Below, piece by piece: positions 53,397 through 64,000 of a stretch of 64,000 bases of DNA; position 1 is the first letter of the stretch, and each line of letters begins with the position of its first letter. This stretch comes from Candidatus Villigracilis affinis. GTDB taxonomy: Bacteria > Chloroflexota > Anaerolineae > Anaerolineales > Villigracilaceae. The notes under the pieces are model-generated. The model was given only the letters and a program-made list of their open reading frames with translations. It ran no database searches and was not told the origin of the DNA. Both the position numbers and the translations under genes were made by a program. The stretch is from the NCBI GenBank assembly GCA_016718275.1, contig JADKEA010000001.1, positions 248,001 through 312,000 on the forward strand. Direction: 5' to 3'.

Positions 53397-54149
53397 ATGT
53401 TCAAAAAATCGCTGGAAGGGAAAACCGTATTGGTCACGGGCGGCGCCCGCCGAGTTGGCCGTCTCTTTGCGCTGGCATGTGGACGCGCAGGCGCGAACGT
53501 CATCATTCATCATGGGAATTCCGCTCAAGAAGCTTTGGATTTAAAAGAAGAAATCGAATCATTCGGACCTCAAGCCTGGTCACTGCCCTCAGACCTTTCC
53601 AACGCTGACGAAGTTTCGCGGCTTATTTACCGTGCGAATGAATTTTCTCCGCTATATGCCCTTATCAACAGCGCCGCTATTTTTGAAACACTTTCGTTTC
53701 AAGAAACAAAACTCGAAGATTGGGAACGTCACATTTCCATCAACCTGACCGCACCATTTTTGTTAAGCCAGGCATTTGCAAAACAGATCCCCGAAAATGA
53801 AAAAGGACGCATCGTCAACATATTGGATTGGCGCGCTTTACGTCCCGGTGCAGACCATTTCCCATACACCATCACCAAGTCCGCGCTGGCCGCGATGACA
53901 AAATCTCTGGCTGTGGCGCTTGCACCGCACATCACGGTCAATGGGCTGGCGCTTGGCGCGGTCCTTCCGCCCGCAGATGGCAATCCTGCGGACAATTTGT
54001 CGGCGAGTGAAAAGATCATTGAAAGCGTACCAGCCAAACGCTGGAGCGAAGCGGGCGAAGTCGAAGATGCATTGCTCTTTTTACTGTCAGGCCCAGCCTA
54101 CATCACTGGTGAGATCATCCATGTAGATGGCGGCAGGCATTTGATTTGA
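53397..54149 (+). CDS. SDR reductase of the pteridine reductase (PTR1/FolM) type
   Basis: 250 residues from ATG 53397; a TTG two codons earlier is an alternative. Cofactor motif TGGARRVG matches the TGxxxRxG of pteridine reductases rather than the usual TGxxxGxG. The active site reads NILDWRALRPG then YTITK: Asp stands where most SDRs have Ser, as in PTR1, with Tyr and Lys present. It should reduce dihydropterin to tetrahydropterin with NADPH. An extended -10 (TG-A-TACAAT, 53384-53389) ends seven bases before the ATG, so the message is likely leaderless. First of a three-gene operon. Confidence 0.85.
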   Translation: MFKKSLEGKTVLVTGGARRVGRLFALACGRAGANVIIHHGNSAQEALDLKEEIESFGPQAWSLPSDLSNADEVSRLIYRANEFSPLYALINSAAIFETLSFQETKLEDWERHISINLTAPFLLSQAFAKQIPENEKGRIVNILDWRALRPGADHFPYTITKSALAAMTKSLAVALAPHITVNGLALGAVLPPADGNPADNLSASEKIIESVPAKRWSEAGEVEDALLFLLSGPAYITGEIIHVDGGRHLI

Positions 54150-54176
54150 TCGAAGAATTAAAAACCAGGAGACCCC

Positions 54177-54533
54177 ATGGATAAAACATTTATTAAAGAT
54201 TTACTCGTACGCGGCATTATCGGAATTCGAGATTGGGAACGCGAAAAACCGCAGGATATTTTGATCAATGTCACTGTATTCAGCGACACCACTCGCGCCG
54301 CGCAAACCGATGACATTGCCTACTGTGTGGATTACAGCGCCCTGGCGAAGAAGGTCCAAACTCATGCTGAAACTGCTGCAAGGCTCACAGTGGAGGCATT
54401 GGCGAATGATCTTGCGGAAATATGTTTAAAGGAAAACGGGGTCAGGAGAACGATCGTCAGTGTTGAAAAGCCCGGGGCGGTGCGGTTTGCGAAATCGGTT
54501 GGTGTTGAGATCGAACGCAGCCGCGATGACTGA
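54177..54533 (+). CDS. folB: Dihydroneopterin aldolase / epimerase (FolB/FolX family)
   Basis: 118 residues, AGGAG upstream. IKDLLVRGIIGIRDWEREKP with catalytic Glu, DIAYCVDYSALAKKV, LTVEALANDLAEICL and VEKPGAVRFAKSVGVEIER are all typical. FolB cleaves dihydroneopterin to hydroxymethyldihydropterin; FolX epimerises the triphosphate toward monapterin. Sequence by eye does not separate the two, and the neighbour reductase leaves FolX open. Confidence 0.9.
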   Translation: MDKTFIKDLLVRGIIGIRDWEREKPQDILINVTVFSDTTRAAQTDDIAYCVDYSALAKKVQTHAETAARLTVEALANDLAEICLKENGVRRTIVSVEKPGAVRFAKSVGVEIERSRDD

Positions 54534-55005
54534 GCTTCACCAAGTTTATCTGAGCATCGGCTCGAATATCGAGCCTGAGGCCAATATTCCGAAGGCAGTT
54601 CAAATGCTTCGCGAATATGGTCAGGTGCAGGGCATCTCCAGTATTTGGGAATCGGAAGCAGTCGGTTCAGACGGCCCAAACTTTTTGAACTTGTGCGTTC
54701 TATTTCTCAACCCGTTGCAGCCTGTTGAATTAAAGGAGCAGGTTATCCGCCAGATCGAATCGAAACTTGGGCGGATCCGCCATGCAGATAAGAACGCCCC
54801 GCGTACCATCGACCTTGACATCGTCCTCTTTGATTACCAGCCGCTCAATTTGGATTTTTGGAAATACGCCTTCGTGATCGTGCCTCTGGCAGAATTGATC
54901 CCCGATTTTCAACATCCCGTCAGAGGCGAAGAGCTCTCTCGTGTTTCCGAACAATTACAAAATCAGGTTTGGATCGTGCCGCGCAGTGATGTGGCGACAT
55001 CTTGA
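54526..55005 (+). CDS. folK: 2-amino-4-hydroxy-6-hydroxymethyldihydropteridine pyrophosphokinase
   Basis: 159 residues from MTELHQVYLSIGSNIEPE at 54526, overlapping the folB stop by eight bases; the longer frame lies inside folB. Motifs: YLSIGSNI, WESEAVGSDGPNFLNLCVLF, LGRIRHADKNAPRTIDLDIV with the two metal-binding Asp of the HPPK signature, and VPLAELIPDFQHP. It transfers pyrophosphate from ATP to the pterin, committing it to folate. Confidence 0.93.
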   Translation: MTELHQVYLSIGSNIEPEANIPKAVQMLREYGQVQGISSIWESEAVGSDGPNFLNLCVLFLNPLQPVELKEQVIRQIESKLGRIRHADKNAPRTIDLDIVLFDYQPLNLDFWKYAFVIVPLAELIPDFQHPVRGEELSRVSEQLQNQVWIVPRSDVATS

Positions 55006-55016
55006 AAATACAGCGT

Positions 55017-57360
55017 TTAGGCTCCATCCTCATCCCATTTCTGAAAATGCTTATCTTCAAGAAATATCTTTACAATCTGCGGGTCAAAGTGTTTGCCCGT
55101 TTGTTCCTCGATATGACGATAGACCTTTTCACGCGTCCACGCCTTGCGGTAGGGACGATCTGATGTAAGCGCATCGAACACATCCACCACGGCAAACAAG
55201 CGCGCCGGGAGTGGGATATCCTCCCCTTTGAGTCCGCGGGGATAGCCGTTGCCATCCCATTTTTCATGATGGCAGTAGGGGATGTCCAACGCAGGTTTAA
55301 GGTATATGATCGGGGAAAGCATCTGGTATGCAAATATGGGATGCTGCCGCATGATCTCTTTTTCAGCCTCTGAAAGCGGCCCGGGTTTATGCAAAATGGA
55401 ATCTGGCACACCCATCTTTCCAATGTCATGCAGCAATGCCCCGCGCCAAAGATGCTGTTTCTCGACTTCACTCATTCCTATCTTTTCGGCAAGCGCCAGC
55501 GCCATCTCTGCTACGCGCTGAGTATGGCCTTCTGTTTCCTTGTCACGCAAGTCCAATGCACGCGACCAGCCCTCGATGGTAGCATCATAAGCGAGCATGA
55601 GTTCCGCATTGGACCGTTGCAAATTCTCAAGCAAGGAAGCATTCTCGATCGCAATGGCAGCCTGGGTGGCAAGGGTTTCATAGTAGTCGAGCCACTCCAT
55701 CTCTGGCTCAAAAACCTTTCGATGGAAGAGTTCCAGCACACCCTTGACATGCCCTTTAACCATTAGCGGAGTGGCATACTGCAACACGAATTCTTCACAA
55801 GCCAGTAATGAGGAGCGAATAAAAGCCCCGTCCATCTGCCCAATATCCTGAAAGGAAACGGTACGATATTCCTGGGCGGCGCGTCCGGCACACCCATCGC
55901 CAAGTTTGACATTTGATTGTTCAATTCTCCTTGTCCTGAATCCAATTCCTGCGGCATAGTCCAGTGTGTGAGTAATGGGATCCAATAACAGAATGCTGGC
56001 AGCATCCACTTCAAGCTCGTTCTTCACGTTATTTAAAATAACATTGAGCGTAACGTTCGCATCGAAGTTGCTGCTGATGGCAATGTCGATTTGATGTAGG
56101 GCAAGCAGGTGACGTAATTGCAGTTCTGTCTGCTCGTAGAGCTTGACACGGCGGATGGCATTGGCTGCAATATCGGCAATTGCATTGAGCAGGCGCAGGT
56201 CCTGTTCCAGAATATCCGCTTTGCGGGCGATCCACAATGCGCCGATCGTTTGATCCTGTGTAATGAGTGGGACCGACGCGAGGCAATGAGAAGCGCCAAG
56301 CAGGTCGGGTCTATAAAAAAATGGGTCGTTCTCCGCATGGTTATTCAGGTAGGGTTTTTTATTTGTAACGACCCAACTGCAGACTCCCTTCCCAGGCGGA
56401 ATGTTCAACCCGATCATTCTCTCGGCAACAGCCCCACGTCCCATCTCATCGATAAAGCCTCCAGTCTGCAGATTGGGTAATACTAGCATGGCGCCATCAG
56501 AATCAAACATGTCAACCAATTGGTCGAGGATAATGTTGAGTATTTCGGTTCGTGTTGTCGCCTGTCGCAGTGCCGCACTGACAGTAATGATGGCTTCCCG
56601 TTCGCGTTCATGCTGTTTGCGTTCGGTGATGTCACGAACGATTCCCTGCATATTGCCATTATCCAAAACCTTGCCGCTGATCTCCACAGGGAGTAATGCC
56701 CCGCTTTTGGTGATTAACTTTTTTTCCAAAAGGATGACCTGCCCAGAATACAATTCATCAAACCGTAATGGTGAAATTGACTTATCCCTGGCATCAGTCA
56801 GATCTTTCATATTCAACTTAAGCATTTCCTCCCGTGTGTATCCCAACATATTACAACCGCTGGGATTTACATCCACAAAGTTTCTCTGTGGATCGACAAG
56901 GAAAATACCGTCACTTGCCTGTTCGATGAGAGTGCGGTAGCGTTCCTCACTATCCTTGAGGGCATCTTCAGCCTGCTTTCGCTTTTTCTGATTCTCCGTC
57001 TCGCTCAATGCCCGTTTGACAGCCGGTACAAGGCGCGAAAGTTTAGTCTTTGGAACATAATCTATTGCGCCTTTGGTAAGCCCTTCAATTGCCGCGTCTT
57101 CGCCCAAGGTTCCAGATACAAAGATAAATGGGACATCAGGACGCCATTCCTGCTCCAACAGCAGTGCAGACATGCCATCATAGGATGGAAGCCGATAATC
57201 GGCAAGAATCAGGTTATAGCCTCCCCTGCGCAACGCCTGGCTAAATTCATCACCGGTTTTGAACCCAGTCTATCTTGAAGACCAATCCTGCCGATGTTAA
57301 TGTTACCTGAATAAGTTCAGCGTCTACGGGGTCATCTTCCAGATGGAGAATATATATCAT
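55017..57360 (-). CDS. Response regulator with PAS, GAF and HD-GYP domains, frame-broken
   Basis: ATG at 57360 opens MIYILHLEDDPVDAELIQVT, and an extra A in a four-A run near 57247 gives an early stop. Removing it joins VQTGDEFSQALRRGGYNLIL to the long frame ending at 55017, for about 780 residues. Order: receiver with Asp in LILADYRLPSYDG; PAS (YRTLIEQASDGIFLVDPQ); two GAF domains; HD-GYP with LLHDIGK and HHEKWDGNGYPRGLKG. HD-GYP domains hydrolyse c-di-GMP. Starts five bases after the previous regulator gene, so it is the output end of the operon. Confidence 0.9.
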
Positions 57361-57365
57361 TTGAT

Positions 57366-57857
57366 TTATCTCATCCGCGCTTTCTTGGGTTGACGACAAA
57401 CAACATGTTTATGCTGTTTCCATGCTGATTGGGGAGGTTCATTGATCAGTGCCCAAAATATTCCTACCTCTTTGACCGCCTCGACAAAATCTGCAAATTT
57501 GACAGGCTTCACAACATAAGCATTGACGCCAAGCCGGTAGCAAACTTCCAAATCCTGGGATTCGCGCGAAGATGTCAGAACGACAACCGGTATTGTTCGC
57601 AAGTCATTATCGGCTTTGATTTGTTTCAGGACCTGCATACCGTCCATTCTTGGCATTTTAAGATCAAGGAGAATAACGACAGGATTCCCGGGGGGACGGT
57701 GCTCAAAGGCTTTTCTGCGATAAAGATAATCGAGCGCTTCAACCCCGTCGTGGGCAATCGCAATATTGTTTGCGAGATGATTCTCTTCCAGGGCATTGAC
57801 GGTCAACTCAATGTCTCTGGGGTCGTCTTCAACGAGAAGGATGCGTTTGAGGGACAT
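57366..57857 (-). CDS. Single-domain response regulator (Rcp1 family)
   Basis: 163 residues from MSLKRILLVEDDPRDIELTV at 57857; the longer frame overlaps the kinase. Phosphoacceptor Asp in VILLDLKMPRMDG, Thr in VVLTSS and Lys in YVVKPVKF are intact. The RRKAFEHRPPGNP insert is typical of Rcp1-like regulators that pair with phytochrome-type kinases. Starts 11 bases after the corrected kinase stop. Confidence 0.92.
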   Translation of the reverse strand: MSLKRILLVEDDPRDIELTVNALEENHLANNIAIAHDGVEALDYLYRRKAFEHRPPGNPVVILLDLKMPRMDGMQVLKQIKADNDLRTIPVVVLTSSRESQDLEVCYRLGVNAYVVKPVKFADFVEAVKEVGIFWALINEPPQSAWKQHKHVVCRQPKKARMR

Positions 57858-57868
57858 TATGATGACTC

Positions 57869-60800
57869 CTAATTCTTTAATTGTGGAAGTGAGAAATAAA
57901 ACGCGGCGCCATGGTCGGTTTTCCTTCCGCCCATATTTTACCGCCGTGCCGGTGAATGATGCGATGAACATTTGCCAGTCCGATGCCAGTGCCTTCGAAT
58001 TCATCGGCGCGATGTAAGCGTTGAAAAACCCCAAAGAGTTTATCGACGTAATTCATATCGAAGCCAACGCCGTTATCGCGGAAGAAAATTACCACTTCGG
58101 TTTCATCTTTTTTTTCACATCCGATCTCGATTTGCGCGGTCTTTCTCGGACGGGTGAACTTCAAGGCATTCGAGATCAGGTTAACCAACACGACGCGCAA
58201 CATGGCCCGGGTCCTGGTGATTAATGGCAGCGGAGAAATTTCCCATAGGATATCCCTGCCCACGGCTTCGGGCCTGAATTCCTGAATTACATCCTGAACC
58301 AATTCATTCAGGTCAACCTGCGATTTGAACATTTCATTGCGGCCCATGCGCGAGAACGACAGGAGATCGTCAATGAGTGTTCCCATCTTCTTGGCCGAGT
58401 CGGCAATCACCTCCATATAGTGCTGGCTTTTATCGTCGAGAGGTGTTTTTGTCCTGCTTTTCAACAACTCGATGAAACCATCTATATGTCGCAACGGCGC
58501 ACGCAGGTCGTGCGAGACAGAGTAGGCAAAGGCTTCCAGTTCCTTGTTTGCGATTTCCAATTCTGCGGTACGGTCAAGAACCCGCTGTTCAAGGTCCTGA
58601 TTAAGTCTACGGATTTCTTCTTCCGCTCGTTTGCGGTCGGTAATATCGCGGGAGATACCGATAATGCGAGAGACGCGGCCCGGTTTCGTCACGCGCGGGG
58701 ATGAGGCTCGAATGAAAAATATGCCGTCCAGAGGGCAGATCCAATTCAAGTTCCTCTTCGATAGGATGACCCGCTTCGACACAATGGCGATATTTTTCGT
58801 TAACCAAACGGGCAACATTTTCAGGGACGGTTTCCTCCTGAGTCTTTCCGATGGACTGGGAACGAGGTATTCCGGTAACCCGTTCAAGGGCGGGATTAAC
58901 TTCGACAGTTCGGAAACGGCCATCCTCGGTGACGTCGAGCAGGTACAAGCCGTCGAGAACGTTGTCGAAGATGTCACGATACCGCCGTTCACTCTCCCGG
59001 AGCGCTTCTTCCGCCCGCTTACGCTCGGTAACGTCACGCGTCAGCCCTAAAAGCGCCTCAACATTTCCCTGATCGTCAAATAGCGGTACAGCATGTGTAT
59101 CGAGCCAACGTCGAGTCCCTTTTAACCCAATAATTTCAAATTGAAGGTTGTCCTGTTCCCCACGCAGAACCTTTTTTGTCAAATCAATGAATGCTTCGCG
59201 GTGTTCTGGTACCACGATTGGATACACCGAATGTCCAGCTACAACTGCGAGATCTTCAACTTCTATCATTGCAAGCCCGGCCGGATTCATATACTTCAAT
59301 ATGCCTTCCGCGCCCACAATCTTTACACATTCCGGCTCGTTCTCAATGATTGACCTTGAGAATAATTCGCTGCGCTTAAGCGCGGCATTTGTCCGCTTGT
59401 ACTCGGTGATGTCACGCCCATAGAGATTCACGTAGCCGCTCTCCATGATTGGAGCAAACGTCAATGCGAAAAGCCGTTCTCCGCAGTCCACCTCTGCTTC
59501 CTGGGGCAAACCACAGTTCAATGCTTCCAATACCAACTTGCGCCAGATATCCGGTAGCCGCTCCCCTACAGAAGAACAATTCCAACCGCGTATCAAATCC
59601 ACACTTGCTGGATTCGCGTAGAGCAGAATTCCATCTTGTGTGACCCGCAATACCGGGTTTGGGTTCTCGCTTGGGAATCTAGCCAGCGCTTGTATTTCAG
59701 CTTCCGCCTGCTTGCTCGCAGTGATGTCATAGTTGACACCCGTCATGCGCAATGGCTTGCCGTCTGCATCTCTCACGAATTGACCGTAAGCCTTGAGATA
59801 GTGGATGCTGCCATCGGGCCATATCACGCGGAACTCGGTATCGTATTCCCGTTCTCCGCGTTGCGCCTGTTGCGAAATTTTGTCGCTGGGGGCGCGGTCA
59901 TCGGGATGGATTCCTTTCAGCCAGGCTTCATAGGCGCCAACAAAGTCCTCTCTTTTAACACCGTACAGTTCATACATCCCATCATCCCAGACCAGTTCAT
60001 CTTTTTGGATATCCCAATCCCAAACTCCCAAATGGGCAGCGAGGGCAGCGAGGGAGAACCGTTCGTTCATTTGCCTCAGATTCTCCTCCGCCTGCTTGCG
60101 CTCGGTGATATCCCGGCCAATTGTGGACGCACCAATGATTTTTCCTTCCGCATCCCGCAGAGGTGAGATAGTCAGGGATATATCAATGCGTTGCCTATCT
60201 TTTCTTTGGCGCACCGTTTCATAGTGCTCAATATGTTCGCCCATCTTTATCTTTTCAAGGATCATCGGCAACTCATCTGCGTGTTCAGGTGGTACCAGTA
60301 TTGAGATGGGTTTGCCAACCATTTCACTTTCGGTATAACCGTAGACTCTTTCCGCACCTTTATTCCAACTTGTGACAATTCCATCTAAATCCTTACCGGT
60401 GATGGCATCATCGGAAGATTCCACGATGGCAACAAGTCGGGATGCCCTCTCCTCAGCGCGTTTGCGTTCGGTGATATCCATGAGATTTCCGATCACCGCT
60501 GTCTTTCCGCCAAAAGCGATCCGTCCACCAAAAACTTCGATATTTTTTGTTCCGCCATCTTTGCATCGTCCGCGGAATTCATAATGTATAGTTTCGATTT
60601 CGCCGTCGATGCGACGCCGAATATTCTCTAACACCATTGCATGGTCCTCAGGATGGATGACAAGCCTAGGATCAGCACCGGTCAGTTCCTCGGGCGTATA
60701 TCCGAATATCGTTGCAAGGGTTGAATTGACATAGCTCAGGCATCCGTCCTGAATGATGTAAATACCAACAAATGCCGTTTCGCTCAAGATCCGGAAACGA

Positions 60801-63773
60801 TTTTCACTCTCGCGCAGCACATCCTCCGCCCGCTTGCGCTCGGTGATGTCGTGGACTGTTGTAAGGCTGAATTTCGCGCCATCATATTCAACTACGGAAG
60901 AACTGATTTCCACAGGAAAAACATGTCCATCGCGCGTTTTATGTTGTGTTTCGAATCTTGCATAGTGACCGTTTGCGAACTGTCTATTCATTATATTTCC
61001 GGCTGCATCGTATGTGATAACAGCAGCAATGTCGGACGGGCCCATGGTCAGGAGTTCTTCCCGTGTGTACCCCAGGGAATGGCAGGCTGCATCGTTGACG
61101 TAAGCGAAGGTCAATTGTTCGTTGATTAGGAAGACAGCATCGGACGATTGGTTAATGGCATGGTTAAGTATGATCAGTTCCCGTTCATTACGTTTGCGTT
61201 CAGTAATATCTACCATGACGCCTTCGAGATATTCAACTTTTCCATCCGACCCCATAATTCCTGTTCCCCATTCATCCACCCAGCGCCACTCTCCAGATTT
61301 GTGGCGAATGCGATATGTAATATGGAATGGGTTGCGATTGACGTCCGTTATGTTATTCTCTTCAGGCGTCGGCATGGTTTTAAGGTCGTCGGGATGATAC
61401 AGGTCAAAAAAGCTAAGCCCGTTTTCAAGAAAGTCTTCTTTGGCGTATCCGGTCAGGTTTTCAATGGCACTATTGAGATATATAAAGGTGTAGCGCAGGT
61501 CATTTTTACATTGAAAAACAACATTGGGGATGTTTTCCGCCAGAGCCCGATATTTCTCCTCGCTTTCGCGCAGAGATTGTTCGGCCTGCCTGCGTTTATT
61601 CAGCAGATGGATTCGGTCAAGCGTAACTGCCATTTGGCTAGCCAGCGCTTTTAGATATTCCTGTTCTGAGGTCGTCGGGGCCAATACCCCTTCATCACCA
61701 AATGTTCCCGTTCCTACAGATCCTAAATGTCTGTCGAACAGAATGATCGGGACATTCACAATTGTGCGACTTTCCAGCCTTGCCACGATTTCCTTGTCAG
61801 TCCTATCATCGATCCGGGCATCCTCGACAACCACGATCTCCCTGGTCGTGGCAATCTCCTCCAGCATGCGATCTCCTTCGATGGCAAGTGAGGCTGACCC
61901 TTCCTCCGACATTACCACTTCTTCCATTGGGCCTTTTGCAACAAAAACTTTGGCTTTTTTTATCTTCGGTTAGCAGATATGCCCATAGATTTTGATAGCC
62001 AATAATATTTCTTACCTCATCCCGCGCGGCATTTAGAACCTCTGCATAAGTTTGCGAGCGTTCCAGATTTCTGGATAGACGGAGTAGTGACTGCGAATGC
62101 CTCTCCCGCTCCTGAAGTTTCTCCTCCGCCTGCTTACGCTCGGTGATGTTGCGGACTGTTGTAAGGCTGAATTTCGCGCCATCGTATTCAACGACGGAAG
62201 AACCGATCTCTACGGGAAAAGTGCGGCCATCGCGCATTTTATGTCGTGTTTCGAATATTGGATAAGAGTCGTTTGAGAACTGTTTATCCATTATGTCTTT
62301 GGCCCCGCCAGATGTAATAACAGCATCAATATCGGATGGCCCCATGGTTAAGAGTTCTTCCCGCGTGTAGCCCAGGGAACGGCAGGCCGCATCGTTAACA
62401 TAAGCGAAGGTCAATTGTTCGTTGATCAGGAAGACTGCATCGGACGATTGGTTAATAAGCGCGGTTAAGTATGATCAATTCTCTTTCATTGCGTTTGCGT
62501 TCAGTGATATTACGCGCTATCCCCAGAAAAGAGACTACATTCCCGTCACCATCACGGATCACTGAAGAATTCGATGTATGCCACTGCCAGCTGCCATTTT
62601 TATGTTTTACCCGATATTCAAATCCCGATTGTTTCTCACCGCTCAATACTGTTCGATTCAGAATATCGCGACATAAAGCAAGTTCATCAGGATGAACAAA
62701 GACTTCAAAAGACTTGCCCACCACCTCGCTGGTCTCATGCCCCAACATCTCCTTCCAATTGGGAGAGACATATGTGAAGACCCCATCCGTCGACACTGTG
62801 TAGACAATATCATTCGCTTCTTCCACAAACGAGCGAAACCGTTCCTCGCTTTCGTGCAATGCCAGCTCCGCCCGTTTGCGTTCCGTGTTGTCGAATATTG
62901 TCGAACGGCTCATCACATAATTGCCGTCGCTGTCTTTTATCGCCGTCGCGTTCAGGAGCACGGGCAGAAGGGTTCCATCCTTGCGAATCATTTCGAATTC
63001 CAGATCAGATACCCAGCCTTGCTCTTTAAAAACAGGAAATTTTTCTTCAAATAATTTCAGACTGTTGCTCGTGAGAAAGTCTCGAAACCTGACTTTCCCG
63101 ACGATCTCATCACGGGAATATCCAAGCCATCGCAGTTCGGTGTCGTTGATAAGAATAATCAAACCATCTTTATCAAGTGAATGATAGCCACAGGGCGCAT
63201 TATTATAAAGATCCTTGATCGCCTCATTTGAGGCGCGAAGTTCCTCCGTCCGTTCTGCCACCTTGTTTTCCAATTCATCGCGGGCTTTTTGCAGCAAATC
63301 CCTTTGCTGGCGGTTTTCCAGTGAAAGCGCCACGTAATTGGCAAGGTTGTTGATAAACGGTTTATAGACATTAAAAACATCAAGATCGTCGACCTGGAAG
63401 ATAAAGAAACCGAAATGATGGTAGGGTGAAACAATGGCATTGAATTGCATACCTGGCTGGGCAGCTAATTCACACTGGAAGCCAGGTTCGAACGAAGAGA
63501 CCTTTTCGCGTTTTCCATCTCTTTCTCTCATCACCTTGCAGCTTTCGCAAATTTCAGTTTCCATTCCCCCCTTTGAATACTCACCTCATACAGGCAGACT
63601 CGACAAGCCTTGATTGCGGGAATACCAATCAATGTTTCAGCAAAGAATTCTGCAAGGCGTGTCGAATCAGGCAGAACGAAGTCAATATTTTGTGCCGCAA
63701 GGATTTGCCCCAAAACGCGCACGTCAGCTTTTTGCCAATCGTTCTTTTTGGTGCGGGTCTTACTTGTTTTCAT
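57869..63773 (-). CDS. Giant PAS/GAF sensor histidine kinase (about 1968 residues), five frame breaks
   Basis: Open frames at 63531-63878, 62452-63564, 61806-62414, 58607-61927 and 57877-59037 form one protein. Breaks are at about 63567 (G run), 62456, 61958 (A run), 58690 and 57908 (A run); fixing each rejoins conserved text, e.g. TEDKKAKVFVAKGPMEEVV and EGKTDHGAAFYFSLPQLKN. Chosen start MKTSKTRTKKNDW at 63773 has AAGGTG upstream. Order: GAF/PocR-like N-terminus with CESC and a coiled coil, PAS domains, a central GAF, more PAS domains, then HisKA (SVSHDLRAPLRHIDGF) and HATPase (NLISNALKF, DNGVGFD, GTGIGL) of the phytochrome-like class. No receiver and no membrane helix. It should phosphorylate the Rcp1-like protein encoded next. 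Confidence 0.87.
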
Positions 63774-63813
63774 AAGCAGCACCTTCTTGAAGCCTTGAAA
63801 TCTGCGTGGACTT

Positions 63814-64000
63814 TTACTGCCCTGATCTAAATTCCTCGAGGAATTCATCCGACGACATAAAGTATGGGTTTTGAACAATTTTTCCCTGCACCACCATCCA
63901 GGGATGTATCTTTAACACTTTAAACAATGTCGCACCGTCAAACAGACGGGCATCATATTGGCACATTCCACTGTGAGGGAAATTTGCAACAATCGTATTG
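63814..64000 (-). CDS. C-terminal end of a MEDS-domain protein (partial)
   Basis: The minus strand from the right edge is open without a start and ends at TAA 63814-63816, giving 61 residues. MCQYDARLFDGATLFKVLKI, then HPWMVVQGKIVQNPYF and SSDEFLEEF, match the end of the MEDS (DcmR-type) sensory domain. The gene continues beyond the window. It lies 40 bases upstream of the giant kinase, so it probably heads or belongs to the same operon. Confidence 0.75.
   Translation of the reverse strand, partial: NTIVANFPHSGMCQYDARLFDGATLFKVLKIHPWMVVQGKIVQNPYFMSSDEFLEEFRSGQ

Noticed and set aside
1..64000. tRNA or rRNA genes
   Set aside because: No cloverleaf-like or rRNA-like sequence was noticed in the gaps; a covariance search would be needed to exclude them fully.

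Overview
The window looks like a chromosomal segment of a Chloroflexota bacterium, most likely class Anaerolineae. This is an inference from the gene mix: NBR1-type Ig-like surface proteins with Pro/Thr linkers, a DUF1800/DUF1501 pair, DinB proteins, very large multi-PAS histidine kinases, a bacterial translin, short palindromic intergenic repeats, and several starts that appear leaderless. No rRNA, tRNA or CRISPR array was found.

Layout. 1-4.9 kb: an M50/CBS membrane protease, then a yybP-ykoY (Mn2+) type riboswitch with its own terminator in front of a DedA protein and a P2-type cation ATPase. 5-11.8 kb: a 2222-residue hybrid histidine kinase. 11.8-18.8 kb: metabolic and membrane genes on the minus strand (iron alcohol dehydrogenase, monooxygenase, LysE exporter, FAD oxidoreductase, response regulator, flippase-like protein, GNAT). 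18.8-28.9 kb: mostly plus strand, with a membrane-anchored subtilisin, a phosphodiesterase-like enzyme, ssb, DUF3467, translin and a DNPH1-like hydrolase. 29-32.7 kb: a kinase/GAF pair whose receiver domains have both lost the phosphoacceptor Asp, and a GT2 glycosyltransferase. 32.7-42.3 kb: a methylase-like zinc-ribbon protein, a CAP lipoprotein, DUF1501/DUF1800, and an ECF sigma/anti-sigma operon with paralogous membrane proteins. 42.3-49.4 kb: an integron-type gene cassette array. 49.4-55 kb: an unknown 701-residue protein, phenylalanine hydroxylase, and a diverging pterin cluster (PTR1/FolM-like reductase, folB, folK). 55-64 kb: a signalling operon reading leftward (MEDS protein, about 1968-residue PAS/GAF kinase, Rcp1-like regulator, HD-GYP phosphodiesterase).

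The most striking region is the cassette array. Five clear attC-like sites (100-135 bp) and two degenerate ones alternate with single genes, all on the minus strand. No integrase lies beside them. The two ends of each cassette are complementary to each other, as expected for excisable cassettes. One cassette carries an aminoglycoside 6-adenylyltransferase-like gene.

About twelve single-base frame breaks hit otherwise intact genes, several of them in homopolymer runs. They look more like indel errors of a long-read assembly than real decay. Broken genes are therefore annotated over their full reconstructed span, with the break position given. Functions come from motifs read by eye; no database search was run.
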